Part shown: positions 8,143 through 16,458 of the stretch, one piece after another
Numbering within the stretch: the stretch's first letter is position 1
How the letters are laid out: each line of letters begins with the position of its first letter
From: Mesorhizobium sp.
GTDB lineage: Bacteria; Pseudomonadota; Alphaproteobacteria; Rhizobiales; Rhizobiaceae
DNA: 64,000 nucleotides
Reading direction: 5' to 3'
Assembly (NCBI RefSeq): GCF_016793485.1
Contig: NZ_JAEULZ010000011.1
Location: 1 to 64,000 of the forward strand
Translations under genes and position numbers: made by a program
The notes under the pieces: generated by a model
Database searches by the model: none
What the model was told of the DNA's origin: nothing
Seen by the model: the letters and a program-made list of their open reading frames with translations, nothing else

Positions 8143-9341
8143 GCGAATTCGTCCCCACCCCCGCCGAAGAGCGCACCTCCACCGGCGCCCGTTGGGCGCA
8201 TCTCGCCTGGATCGCGGTGCCGCTTGCCGTGCTCGGCCTGGCTGTCGCATGGCTGATCTCCACCGATCCCCTGGCGAGTTTCCGCAACGGAGCGCCGCCG
8301 GTCGAGAGACTGACCGTCGAGCGCACCATCCTTGGCGCGGACGGCATCCGCCTGCTCGTGCGCGCCGGCGGCTCGGAGCCGATGACCATCGCCCAGGTGC
8401 AGGTGGACGATGCCTACTGGCAGTTTACACAGGAGCCAGCGGGAAAGATCGCCCGCGGCGATACCGCCTGGATCGCTCTGCCCTATCCCTGGGTGCTTGG
8501 CGAGACGCACACGGTGCGTATGGTGACCAACACCGGCATCACCTTCGACCATGTGATCGATGTCGCGGTACCGACTCCGACCCGCGACTCGATCAGCTTC
8601 ATCTCGCAGGCGATCCTCGGCGCCTTTGTCGGCATTCTGCCCGTCGCCGTCGGCCTGATGTTCTACCCGGCGCTGCGTGGGGTGGGCAGTTCAGGCATGA
8701 ACTTCCTGCTGTCGCTCACCGTGGGATTGCTGGCCTTCCTTCTGGTGGACGCCTTTGCTGAAGCGCTGGAACTCGCCGCCCGGGCCGCCGCCGTGTTCCA
8801 GGGGCAAACCATGGTGGTGCTTACCGCGCTGGCCAGCTTCCTGATCTTGATGGCTGCCGGCCGCCGAGCTGGAACTCCGACTGGACTGGCTCTCGCGACC
8901 TTCATCGCGCTCGGCATCGGCCTGCACAATCTGGGCGAAGGTCTGGCCATCGGAGCGGCGTTTGCGTCCGGCGCGGCGGGGCTCGGCACTTTCCTGGTGC
9001 TCGGCTTCACGCTTCACAACATTACCGAGGGGATCGGCATCGCAGCACCTATCCTGAGCCGACGGCCGCCGCTGTGGACGTTCGCCGCCCTGACCCTTCT
9101 CGCCGGTGGGCCGGCGGTACTTGGCCTGTGGATCGGCAGCCTTGCCTTCGCGCCGCAATGGTCGGCGCTGGCGTTGGCGATCGGCGCCGGCGCCATCCTG
9201 CAGGTCATCGTAGAAGTCGTCTCGATGCAGATGCGCCAGCATGGCGACGGCCTGCGTGCCGTGACGGCGCCGTCAGCGATGGCGGGGCTCGCCGTCGGGG
9301 TCGCGTTCATGTACGTCACCGCCATGCTGGTGAAAATCTAG
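8139..9341 (+). CDS. ZIP family metal transporter with N-terminal extracytoplasmic domain
   Basis: A 400-residue membrane protein. It opens with one membrane helix (about 20-42), then about 110 residues of predicted beta-rich soluble domain, then a ZIP-like transporter core. The two ZIP signature helices are clear: GIGLHNLGEGLAIG and GFTLHNITEGIGI, each with the HNxxEG metal-binding motif. The ATG overlaps the multicopper oxidase stop (ATGA). The extra domain before the ZIP core is not part of ordinary ZIP proteins and would lie on the same side as the oxidase. Substrate (Zn, Fe, Mn or Cu) and direction are unknown. Confidence 0.8.
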   Translation: MSEFVPTPAEERTSTGARWAHLAWIAVPLAVLGLAVAWLISTDPLASFRNGAPPVERLTVERTILGADGIRLLVRAGGSEPMTIAQVQVDDAYWQFTQEPAGKIARGDTAWIALPYPWVLGETHTVRMVTNTGITFDHVIDVAVPTPTRDSISFISQAILGAFVGILPVAVGLMFYPALRGVGSSGMNFLLSLTVGLLAFLLVDAFAEALELAARAAAVFQGQTMVVLTALASFLILMAAGRRAGTPTGLALATFIALGIGLHNLGEGLAIGAAFASGAAGLGTFLVLGFTLHNITEGIGIAAPILSRRPPLWTFAALTLLAGGPAVLGLWIGSLAFAPQWSALALAIGAGAILQVIVEVVSMQMRQHGDGLRAVTAPSAMAGLAVGVAFMYVTAMLVKI

Positions 9342-9348
9342 GCCAGCC

Positions 9349-9368
9349 CGCCGACGGGAAAGTCGGCG
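9349..9368 (+). terminator. Weak hairpin after the ZIP gene
   Basis: CGCCGAC-GGGAAA-GTCGGCG forms a stem of seven pairs eight bases after the stop. No T-run follows, so it may act as a weak or Rho-assisted terminator or simply stabilise the transcript end. Confidence 0.3.
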
Positions 9369-9423
9369 GCGCCCACCGCACATCTGCGACGGCCTAAAGA
9401 TTTGCACTTCAGTGGAATCCCTA

Positions 9424-9455
9424 TTGACCCTGTAGCGACTACAGGCACGACTTTA
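9424..9455 (+). promoter_or_regulatory. MerR-type promoter and operator upstream of copZ-like gene
   Basis: TTGACC at 9424-9429 is followed by the perfect dyad CCTGTAG-CGA-CTACAGG (9429-9445) and a poor -10 around 9449-9455, giving 19-20 bp spacing. This is the classical arrangement of copper or zinc efflux promoters activated by MerR family proteins. The half-sites match the site in front of merR1 rather than the CTGCAG type near merR2. Confidence 0.7.
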
Positions 9456-9486
9456 CCCTTATCGGCACATCAACAAGGGTAAAGCA

Positions 9487-9711
9487 ATGTCAACTGAGAC
9501 CGACAAAACCATAACGTTCAACATCGAAGGCATGGATTGCGGATCCTGTGTCCGGGACATCGAGAAGGCTGTGCGCACCCTTCCCGGTATCGCGGACGTC
9601 AAGGTTTCGCTCACCGACAACAACGCGGTCGTCACCCACGATCCCTCGCTCGTTACGCAGGACGCCATTTTCGAGGCTGTCGAAGACGCGGGGTTTGACG
9701 TTCCGCGATGA
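9487..9711 (+). CDS. copZ: CopZ-like heavy-metal-associated domain chaperone
   Basis: A 74-residue protein made of a single HMA fold with the metal-binding loop GMDCGSC (C18, C21). Such proteins pass Cu+ to P-type ATPases in the cytoplasm. It overlaps the ATPase gene by 4 bp (ATGA) and sits behind a MerR-type promoter, so it is the first gene of a metal-induced chaperone-pump operon. Copper is the likely cargo by family, but the partner pump has an atypical membrane motif, so other soft metals are possible. Confidence 0.85.
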   Translation: MSTETDKTITFNIEGMDCGSCVRDIEKAVRTLPGIADVKVSLTDNNAVVTHDPSLVTQDAIFEAVEDAGFDVPR

Positions 9712-11786
9712 GCACGCTCGAACTCCCCATCGGCGGCATGGACTGCGCGGCCTGCGCAAAGAAGGTCCAGCGTGCGCTCAAGAAACTGCCCGGCGTGGCC
9801 AATGTCGAGGTGCTGCTCAACGCCGAGAAGGCGATCATCGACATGGACCCGAAACTGGTGACGCGCGATGCGCTGACCGCGACGGTCGAGAAGGTCGGCT
9901 TTACCGTGCCGAAGCCCAAGGGCGACGTGCCCTATTACGTCAAGGAGGGCAACGACCTTCAGCGCCAGCTGTTCCTTGCGCTGGGCATCCTGTTCGGCGT
10001 GATCCTGCTGCTTGTCGTCATCGGCGAGGGGTTGGGCCTGTTCGAAGCCGTGACCGAAATGGTGCCGCTTTGGGTGGGAACGCTGATCGTGGCCGCATTC
10101 GGCGCCACGATCTTCTACGATGTCTTCAAGTCGGCTTTGCGGCTTGAAGTCACCGCGCATACGCTGATGTCGGTAGGGGCCTTTGCCGCTCTGGGCACCG
10201 GCCAGTGGGACACCGCGGCGGTGGTCGTGTTCCTGATGCGCGTCGGCGTCTATATCGAACGCTTCACCTCTGAAAAGGCGCGCGGCCTGCTGAAGGAACT
10301 GACCGCGATGGCGCCCACCCGGGCGCGGGTGCTGCGGGGAGAGGATGAGGTCGAGGTCGATCTGGCGCAGGTCAATGTCGGTGACATCGTGATCGTCCGC
10401 CCGGGCGAGCGCGTGCCAGTCGATGGCGTTATCATCGAAGGGCAGGCGACGCTGGATCAGGCGGCCATCACCGGCGAGAGCATGCCGGTGGAGGCCGAGG
10501 TTGGCGACAAGGTGTTCGCCGCCACCATGGCCAAGCTGGGCTATTTGAAACTGCGGACCGAGGGGGTCGGGCGCGACACCACATTCGGCCGCACCATCAA
10601 GCTGGTCGAGGAAGCCGAGGCCAACCGGGGCGAGGTGCAGCGGATCGCCGACAAGTTCAGCGGCTATTACCTGCCCTTCGTCGCCTTCATCGCGGTTCTG
10701 ACCTATGTGCTCAGCGGCAACCTGATGGCCGTGGTCGCGGTGCTGGTGGTGGCGTGTTCCTGCTCCTTCGCGCTGGCGACGCCGATCGCGATGATGGCGT
10801 CGATCGGGGCGGCGGCCAAGCGCGGCCTGCTGATCAAGGGCGGCAAATATGTCGAGGCGATCAAGACGGCCGATGTCGTCTTCGTCGACAAGACCGGCAC
10901 GCTGACCACCGGCAAGCCGACCGTCACCGATGTCGTGTCGCTGGACGGCACGCCGGAGGAGACGCTGATGCAGCTGGCCGCCACCGCCGAGCGCCATTCG
11001 GAGCATCCGCTGGCCGAGGCGGTGCGCGTCCGCGCCCGCGAGATGAACCTGTGGGCAGGCGAGCCCGCGCTGTTCGAGGCGATCCCCGGCAAGGGCATCC
11101 GCGCCACCATCGACGGCAAGGTCGTCGAGATCGGCAACCGCCGCCTGGTGCCGCTGCCCGGGGACAACGCCGATGTCGAGCGTCTGGAATCCGGTGGCAA
11201 GACGCTGCTGATCGTGGCGATCGACGGTCGCCCTGCCGGGATCATCGGCGCGATGGATACCGTCCGCCCCGAGGTCGGCAACGCCATCGAGGAGATCCGC
11301 AAGCTTGGCATCGAGCGGATCGAGCTTCTCACCGGCGACAACGAGCGTACGGCCGCGGCGATCTCGGGTCCGCTGGGGATCGGCTTCCAGGCCAATCTGC
11401 TGCCCGAGGACAAGATCCGCGTGGTGCGCGAGGCGCAGGCCAGGGGGCACCGCGTGGTCATGGTGGGCGACGGGGTGAACGACGCCCCGGCGCTGGCCCA
11501 GGCCGAGGTCGGCATCGCCATGGGCGGGGGCACCGATGTGGCGATGGAGGCCGCGCATATCGTGCTGATGCGCGAGGACTGGAACCTCGTCGCCGACTGC
11601 TTCCGCATCTCGCGGCGGACCATGGGGGTGGTGAAGATGAACATCGCCTTCACCGCGCTGTACAATCTGGCGGGCCTGTCGCTGGCGGCGTTCGGGATCA
11701 TTCCGCCCATCGTGGCAGCCTCGCTGCAGGCGGTTCCCGACATCGGCATCCTCGCCAACTCGTCGCGGCTGATCCGTCAGAAATAA
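9708..11786 (+). CDS. Heavy-metal P1B-type ATPase with atypical CSC membrane motif
   Basis: A 692-residue pump with one N-terminal HMA domain (GGMDCAACAKK), then membrane helices and the cytoplasmic ATPase core: TGES actuator motif, D394 in DKTGTLT, SEHP and GDGVNDAP. The transport helix reads C350-S-C352-S-F where Cu or Zn pumps have CPC, so the invariant proline is replaced by serine. The last helices end LQAVPDIGILANSS and lack the usual Cu+ signature MSxSS. Together these place it outside the standard P1B-1/2/4 groups. The gene has very high GC at third positions. It is tightly coupled to the copZ-like chaperone gene. Soft-metal export is likely; specificity is unknown. Confidence 0.88.
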   Translation: MSTLELPIGGMDCAACAKKVQRALKKLPGVANVEVLLNAEKAIIDMDPKLVTRDALTATVEKVGFTVPKPKGDVPYYVKEGNDLQRQLFLALGILFGVILLLVVIGEGLGLFEAVTEMVPLWVGTLIVAAFGATIFYDVFKSALRLEVTAHTLMSVGAFAALGTGQWDTAAVVVFLMRVGVYIERFTSEKARGLLKELTAMAPTRARVLRGEDEVEVDLAQVNVGDIVIVRPGERVPVDGVIIEGQATLDQAAITGESMPVEAEVGDKVFAATMAKLGYLKLRTEGVGRDTTFGRTIKLVEEAEANRGEVQRIADKFSGYYLPFVAFIAVLTYVLSGNLMAVVAVLVVACSCSFALATPIAMMASIGAAAKRGLLIKGGKYVEAIKTADVVFVDKTGTLTTGKPTVTDVVSLDGTPEETLMQLAATAERHSEHPLAEAVRVRAREMNLWAGEPALFEAIPGKGIRATIDGKVVEIGNRRLVPLPGDNADVERLESGGKTLLIVAIDGRPAGIIGAMDTVRPEVGNAIEEIRKLGIERIELLTGDNERTAAAISGPLGIGFQANLLPEDKIRVVREAQARGHRVVMVGDGVNDAPALAQAEVGIAMGGGTDVAMEAAHIVLMREDWNLVADCFRISRRTMGVVKMNIAFTALYNLAGLSLAAFGIIPPIVAASLQAVPDIGILANSSRLIRQK

Positions 11787-11800
11787 ATAAGCATAAACAG

Positions 11801-11823
11801 GGAGCCGCCTCGCGCGGCTCCCG
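11801..11823 (+). terminator. Hairpin terminator after the P-type ATPase gene
   Basis: GGGAGCCGC-CTCGC-GCGGCTCCC gives a nine-pair perfect stem 14 bases after the ATPase stop, followed by GTTCCT. The T-run is weak, but stem strength and position fit an intrinsic terminator for the copZ-ATPase operon. Confidence 0.6.
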
Positions 11824-11941
11824 TTCCTGAAGAAAATGCAAGCTTCGCTCTTGAACCTGAAGCTGCCTGAGTTCCCACTTAAGGGGGGCCAATCTGACTC
11901 GACGGCGCCCAACTCCAATTCCATCCGGAAAGGAAAAGATC

Positions 11942-12577
11942 ATGACACTGCAACTCGGAGACCTCGTTCCCGACTTTCAGGCCGAGACGACCATGGGGCC
12001 GATCCGCTTCCACGACTGGATCGAAGGGTCCTGGGCGGTGTTGTTCTCCCATCCAAAGAACTTTACGCCCGTCTGCACGACCGAACTCGGAGACGTCGCG
12101 CGGCTGAAGCCGGAATTCGACCGCCGCGGCGTCAAGGTCATCGGGCTTAGCGTCGATGAGCTCGCCCGGCACGGCGAATGGGAGGCCGACATCGAGGAGA
12201 CGCAAGGTCAGCGCGTCAACTTTCCGCTGATCGCCGATCCCGAGCGCAAGGTCGCCAGCCTCTACGGGATGATCCATCCCAATGCGAGCGACACGATGGC
12301 GGTCCGCTCGGTCTTCGTCATCGGACCGGACAAGAAGCTGAAACTCAGCCTGACCTATCCGGCCAGCACCGGGCGCAATTTCGACGAGATCCTGCGCACG
12401 ATCGATTCGCTGCAGCTCACGGCCGGCCACAGTGTCGCGACCCCGTCGAACTGGCAGCAGGGCGGCGACGTCATCATCGTGCCCTCGCTGTCCGATGAGG
12501 CCGCCCGCGAAAAATTCCCGGAAGGCTGGAAAACGCTGAAGCCCTATCTGCGTGTCGTGCCGCAGCCCAAGGGCTGA
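11942..12577 (+). CDS. 1-Cys peroxiredoxin (Prx6 type)
   Basis: A 211-residue AhpC/TSA-fold protein with the peroxidatic cysteine C45 in FTPVCTTELG. The length and long C-terminal domain (NWQQGGDVIIVP...YLRVVPQP) match the Prx6 subfamily, and the only cysteine seen is the peroxidatic one. It reduces hydrogen and organic peroxides, needing an external thiol donor. A strong AAAGGAAAAG precedes the ATG. It is followed closely by a metallo-beta-lactamase-fold gene on the same strand, a pairing that fits peroxide and reactive sulfur or thiol stress handling. Confidence 0.92.
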   Translation: MTLQLGDLVPDFQAETTMGPIRFHDWIEGSWAVLFSHPKNFTPVCTTELGDVARLKPEFDRRGVKVIGLSVDELARHGEWEADIEETQGQRVNFPLIADPERKVASLYGMIHPNASDTMAVRSVFVIGPDKKLKLSLTYPASTGRNFDEILRTIDSLQLTAGHSVATPSNWQQGGDVIIVPSLSDEAAREKFPEGWKTLKPYLRVVPQPKG

Positions 12578-12604
12578 GGCAATCCTATTTTGGTGGGGGA
12601 TAAG

Positions 12605-13477
12605 GTGACAGCGAAGGTCAGGACCTTCTACGACAAGCGCAGCGGCACGGCGAGCCATCTGATCGGGTGCGCCCGCACCAAGGCGTGCGCTGTCATCGAT
12701 CCGGTCTTCGATCTCGATCCGCGTTCCGGCAAGACAAGCGGCAAGCCTGTCGCGGAGATTGCGGCCTACATCAGCGAACAGGGCCTGAAACTCGACTGGA
12801 TACTCGAGACCCATGTTCATCACGATCATATCTCCGGGGCATCGGCATTGCGCGATGCCCTTGGAGGACGAGTCGCCATCGGACGGCGGGTCATCGAAGT
12901 CGCCGATGCCATCGCCGCCGTCTATGGGTTGTCGGCCGAAGGTCGCGACCTCGACCGCTTCGACAGGTTGCTCGACGATGGCGAGCGGATCGAAATCGGC
13001 GAAATCGCCATCGAAGCGATGGCGACGCCAGGTCATACAGTCGATCATATGAGCTATGTCGCCGGCGACGTGGTGTTCACCGGGGACACGCTGTTCATGC
13101 CGGATTCCGGTTCGGCGCGCTGCGACTTCTATCGGGGCGACCCGGGCCAGCTCTATCGCTCGATCCACCGCATCCTCGATCGCTCCCCGGACGTTCGCCT
13201 GCTTGCATGTCATGACTACGGCGCTGGCGGAAAACGCAAGCCTGCCTGGGAAAGCACGGTCGGCGAGCAGTTGGCCAGCAACATCCACGTCGGGGGCAAC
13301 CGTACGGAGGAAGAGTTCATTGCATTGCGCCGACGCCGCGACGCACATCTCGACATGCCGGCCCTGCTTCTTCATTCGTTGCCTTTGAACATACGCGCCG
13401 GACAGTTTCCCGCTCCGGCCGCGCATGGTCGCGTCATGCTGTCCATTCCACTAGACGTGCCGCGGGATGCGATGTGA
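12605..13477 (+). CDS. Metallo-beta-lactamase-fold hydrolase, persulfide dioxygenase/Blh-like
   Basis: A 290-residue MBL-fold enzyme with the metal ligands HVHHDH, the second His in TPGHTVDH, and GDTLFMPDSG providing the bridging Asp. The DSGSARCDF stretch is typical of the ETHE1/persulfide-dioxygenase and Blh groups. GTG 12605 is preferred because GGGGG lies just before it; a TTG at 12590 in the same frame is possible. It lies 27 bp after the peroxiredoxin gene and is probably co-transcribed. Oxidation of glutathione persulfide is a reasonable guess, not shown. Confidence 0.82.
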   Translation: MTAKVRTFYDKRSGTASHLIGCARTKACAVIDPVFDLDPRSGKTSGKPVAEIAAYISEQGLKLDWILETHVHHDHISGASALRDALGGRVAIGRRVIEVADAIAAVYGLSAEGRDLDRFDRLLDDGERIEIGEIAIEAMATPGHTVDHMSYVAGDVVFTGDTLFMPDSGSARCDFYRGDPGQLYRSIHRILDRSPDVRLLACHDYGAGGKRKPAWESTVGEQLASNIHVGGNRTEEEFIALRRRRDAHLDMPALLLHSLPLNIRAGQFPAPAAHGRVMLSIPLDVPRDAM

Positions 13478-13794
13478 GGCTTCGGCCCACGCCTGTCCGA
13501 CTTCGAGCCTATCGGCGTCCGATACCCCGCCAAATCACGTCTCCTCAACGGCGTCCATTATCGGGCGATACGTCGATGGGCTTCGTGATGTGCGAGATCC
13601 CCGCAGATCCTCCAACTTCAAGGCTCTGCCATTCGGTCGCGGCCGACTGGCGAGCAGAGCCAGATGACCGACGCGGTTTCGCGCAGTTTCGACGTCCTTT
13701 GCGGCAGCGATGTGCCAATCTGTCATCTCGCGCCGAGCGCTTATTCGCTCGATACTTGCCGCCTGTTGAAAACACACACGGCACGGAGACCCAC
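13478..13794. other. Intergenic region before copC
   Basis: 317 bp without a convincing gene. An open frame runs through it in the copC frame but has no family resemblance and no good ribosome-binding site, so it is treated as leader DNA. I see no MerR-type dyad here. Confidence 0.4.
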
Positions 13795-14157
13795 ATGCTG
13801 ACACTGATCCGATTTGTCGTGTTCGCAGTTGGCCTGTCGGCTATGTCAGCTTCCGCTATGGCCCATGCAAACATCGTTTCGGCTTCACCGGCCGACAAAT
13901 CCCGCGGCCCGTCGCCGACGGCGGTGGCGATGAATTTCAACGAGGCTGTCAATCTCGCCTTCAGCCGCATGAAGCTCCTGGGGCCGGACGGCAAAGAGGT
14001 TGCGACAGGTGAAACTGTATTGGTCCCGGGCGGCAAAGGCATGACCGCGCCCGTCGGAGCCAAGTTGCAAGAAGGGGTCTATACCGTCGACTGGTCGGTC
14101 CTGTCCTCGGACGGTCACAAGCTGAACGGCAAATATAGCTTCACCGTCGTGCCGTGA
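13795..14157 (+). CDS. copC: CopC-like periplasmic copper-binding protein
   Basis: A 120-residue secreted protein: signal peptide ending ASAMA, then mature HANIVSASPAD, the N-terminal His that forms part of the Cu2+ site in CopC. The internal Asp/His positions of the family are present in the VLSSDGHKLNGKY segment. It binds copper in the periplasm and hands it to or works with the membrane protein CopD, encoded directly downstream. The start ATG 13795 has CGGAG upstream; the frame remains open upstream but the signal peptide fixes this start. Confidence 0.9.
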   Translation: MLTLIRFVVFAVGLSAMSASAMAHANIVSASPADKSRGPSPTAVAMNFNEAVNLAFSRMKLLGPDGKEVATGETVLVPGGKGMTAPVGAKLQEGVYTVDWSVLSSDGHKLNGKYSFTVVP

Positions 14158-14161
14158 CGCG

Positions 14162-15046
14162 ATGACCGATGCGGCGGCCGTTATCGTCGCAGCACGCTTC
14201 GCGTTCGATGTTGCCGCGCTGTTCCTGTGGGGCGCAGGATTCTATCTATGGCGTCTGGTCCCGGCCGAGATCGGCGCCGGGCTCTGGCGGCGTCTCTCAG
14301 CGGCGCGTTTGACCGCTTTTGCCGGCTTGGTGCTGGCCGTTGTCGTCACACTGCCGTCGCGCACCGCCCTGCTGGGCGACGGCTGGAGCAGCGTCACCGA
14401 TTCGACGCTCATCGGGTCACTGCTTTGGAACACCAGCATCGGTACCGCATGGCTGGTGCAGGCGGCATTGGCGGGCGCGCTTGCACTGCTGGTGCTGGCA
14501 CGCCGCGATAGCCCGGCGGTGACCGCTCCGATGGCGGCGGCCTTGCTCGCCAGCACAACGTTGACGGGCCATGCGGCCACCTACGAGGGCTGGCTGCGCG
14601 CACTGCATCAGGCCAATGCAGTGCTGCACCTGTTGAGCGTCGGGGCATGGATCGGAGCGCTCGTGCCCCTGCTGCTTGTGCTGCCCTTGCTGGCCAACCG
14701 CGCGACTGCAGCGGGCGCCGGCCTGGCATTGACCCGCTTTTCCACGATGGGACATGTGGCAGTGGCGCTTGTCCTCGTCTCGGGCGGCATCAACACGGTT
14801 CTGATCGTCGGCGGCTTGCCGACCGACACGCGGTCAGCTTATCAGGTGCTGCTGATAGTGAAGATCGCGGTCGTCGGGGCGATGGTGTCGCTGGCCGTCG
14901 TCAACCGCTATCTGCTCGTTCCGCGGCTGCGGCTATGGATCGGGGCGCCGAAAGCGCTGGTCGCCGGCACACTGGCCGAACTCGTGCTTGCCGCCGCGGC
15001 GATTGCGCTCGTCGCCTGGTTCGGCACGCTGCAGCCGACGCAATAG
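14162..15046 (+). CDS. copD: CopD-like copper resistance/transport membrane protein
   Basis: A 294-residue polytopic membrane protein with about eight hydrophobic segments and the CopD-domain region GHAATYEGWLRALHQANAVLHLLSVGAWIGA, shown here by its start near residue 139; its His and Trp residues are typical for the family. It begins 5 bp after copC. CopC-CopD pairs are thought to take up copper into the cytoplasm or membrane, which may supply cuproenzymes such as the oxidases in this window. Confidence 0.88.
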   Translation: MTDAAAVIVAARFAFDVAALFLWGAGFYLWRLVPAEIGAGLWRRLSAARLTAFAGLVLAVVVTLPSRTALLGDGWSSVTDSTLIGSLLWNTSIGTAWLVQAALAGALALLVLARRDSPAVTAPMAAALLASTTLTGHAATYEGWLRALHQANAVLHLLSVGAWIGALVPLLLVLPLLANRATAAGAGLALTRFSTMGHVAVALVLVSGGINTVLIVGGLPTDTRSAYQVLLIVKIAVVGAMVSLAVVNRYLLVPRLRLWIGAPKALVAGTLAELVLAAAAIALVAWFGTLQPTQ

Positions 15047-15075
15047 TCGACAGCTTGTGGTAGCGAACTGACTGC

Positions 15076-16419
15076 TTATCCGCTGAATGCGAAATCCCAG
15101 AGGAGTTTCACGTTCAGCCCGGCGATGATCGCGGCGATCAGGCCGGCAAGGACGATGAGCCACAAAGGCGCGACAAGCACGCCCATCTTGCTCCTGTCGG
15201 CCGTGAACATCACCAGCGGGATGACGGCAAAGGACAGTTGCAGGCTGAGGAAGACCTGGCTGAGGATGAGCAGTTGCGCAGTGCCGCTTTCTCCGAACCA
15301 TGCGGTAACCAGGGCGGCGGGAAGGATGGCCAGGATGCGCGTGATCAGCCGCCTCAGCCATGGCGCGATCTTGATGCGCAGAAATCCCTCCATGACGATT
15401 TGGCCGGCGAGCGTCGCGGTCACCGTTGAATTGATACCGGAGCAAAGCAACGCGACCGCAAAGAGCGTTGGCGCGAATGCGGCGCCGAGCATGGGGGCGA
15501 GAAGCGCGTGGGCCTCGCCGATCTCGGCTACCTGCGTCTGACCCGCAGCATGGAACGTTGCTGCCGCCAGGATGAGAATCGAAGCGTTGACCAGCAGCGC
15601 GAACATCAGCGCAACTGTGGAATCGATCGTCGCGAATTTGAGTGCCTCACGCTTCTCCTGGAGCGTGGAGCCGTAATCCCTGGTCTGTACGATGGCCGAA
15701 TGGAGATAGAGGTTATGCGGCATCACCGTCGCGCCCAGGATGCCCAGCGCCAAATAGAGCATTTCCGGATTGCTGATGATTTCGGTGGTGGGTGCGAAGC
15801 CGCGAATGACGGCGCCCCAGTCCGGATCCGCCAGCGCGATCTGGATCACGAAGCATACCGCGATCACCGCGAGAAGCGCGATAATCAGTGCCTCGACCCA
15901 ACGGAAGCCGAGTTTCTGAAGATAGAGAATAAGAAAGACGTCGAGCGCGGTGATAATCACCCCGAGCTCGAGCGGAATGCCGAACAGGAGATTGAGGCCG
16001 ATCGCCGTACCGATCACCTCGGCGATATCGGTGGCGATGATCGCGATTTCCGCCATCACCCAGAGAACGAGCCCGACCGGACGGGGAAAGGCGTCTCGAC
16101 AGGCTCGCGCCAGATCGCGGCCCGAGCCTATGGCCAGGCGCGCGCACAATGACTGCAGCACGATCGCCATGATGTTGGAAACAAGCGCAACGACCAGCAG
16201 CGTGTAGCCGAAGCGCGATCCGCCTGCCAGAGACGTGGCCCAGTTGCCAGGGTCCATGTAACCGACCGCCACCAGATAGCCAGGGCCAAAGAATGCGGCC
16301 GCCCTGCGCCACGAAGACTGCTTGCCGCGCACAGCGACGCTACGATGAACGTCGGACAGCGATGGGTCACCGCCACTTGTCTTCCAGCCCTCCGATGTAT
16401 CCGGCACCCGCTGATCCAA
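15076..16419 (-). CDS. mntH: Nramp family divalent metal (Mn2+/Fe2+) transporter
   Basis: A 447-residue protein of 11 or so membrane helices. The Nramp motif in helix 1 is clear ([10 protein letters not shown]), as is MPHNLYLHS in helix 6, which together form the metal site. It imports Mn2+ or Fe2+ with protons. The start is assigned to TTG 16419 since TGGAGG lies eight bases upstream; the frame stays open to ATG 16458, but that start falls inside the upstream palindrome. A TGCAA-N5-TTGCA inverted repeat at 16443-16457 probably controls it. It is convergent with copD. Confidence 0.9.
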   Translation of the reverse strand: MDQRVPDTSEGWKTSGGDPSLSDVHRSVAVRGKQSSWRRAAAFFGPGYLVAVGYMDPGNWATSLAGGSRFGYTLLVVALVSNIMAIVLQSLCARLAIGSGRDLARACRDAFPRPVGLVLWVMAEIAIIATDIAEVIGTAIGLNLLFGIPLELGVIITALDVFLILYLQKLGFRWVEALIIALLAVIAVCFVIQIALADPDWGAVIRGFAPTTEIISNPEMLYLALGILGATVMPHNLYLHSAIVQTRDYGSTLQEKREALKFATIDSTVALMFALLVNASILILAAATFHAAGQTQVAEIGEAHALLAPMLGAAFAPTLFAVALLCSGINSTVTATLAGQIVMEGFLRIKIAPWLRRLITRILAILPAALVTAWFGESGTAQLLILSQVFLSLQLSFAVIPLVMFTADRSKMGVLVAPLWLIVLAGLIAAIIAGLNVKLLWDFAFSG

Positions 16420-16442
16420 CCGAAACCTCCAAAAAATGCTTG

Positions 16443-16457
16443 TGCAACTCATTTGCA
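16443..16457. promoter_or_regulatory. TGCAA-N5-TTGCA inverted repeat, candidate Mur/Fur box of mntH
   Basis: A perfect inverted repeat with five-base arms and five-base spacer lies 24 bp upstream of the mntH start. Rhizobial manganese transporter genes are known to be repressed by Mur, a Fur homologue that recognises TGCAA-type palindromes, so this is a good candidate. No mur gene is in the window. Confidence 0.55.
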
Positions 16458-16458
16458 T

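Noticed and set aside
9459-11924. Antisense open frame of about 821 codons opposite the copZ-ATPase operon
   Set aside because: Shadow of a GC-rich gene; low-complexity Arg/His/Asp content and no start signal.
13478-13794. N-terminal extension of the copC frame
   Set aside because: The signal peptide of CopC begins at 13795, and the upstream part shows no conserved feature.
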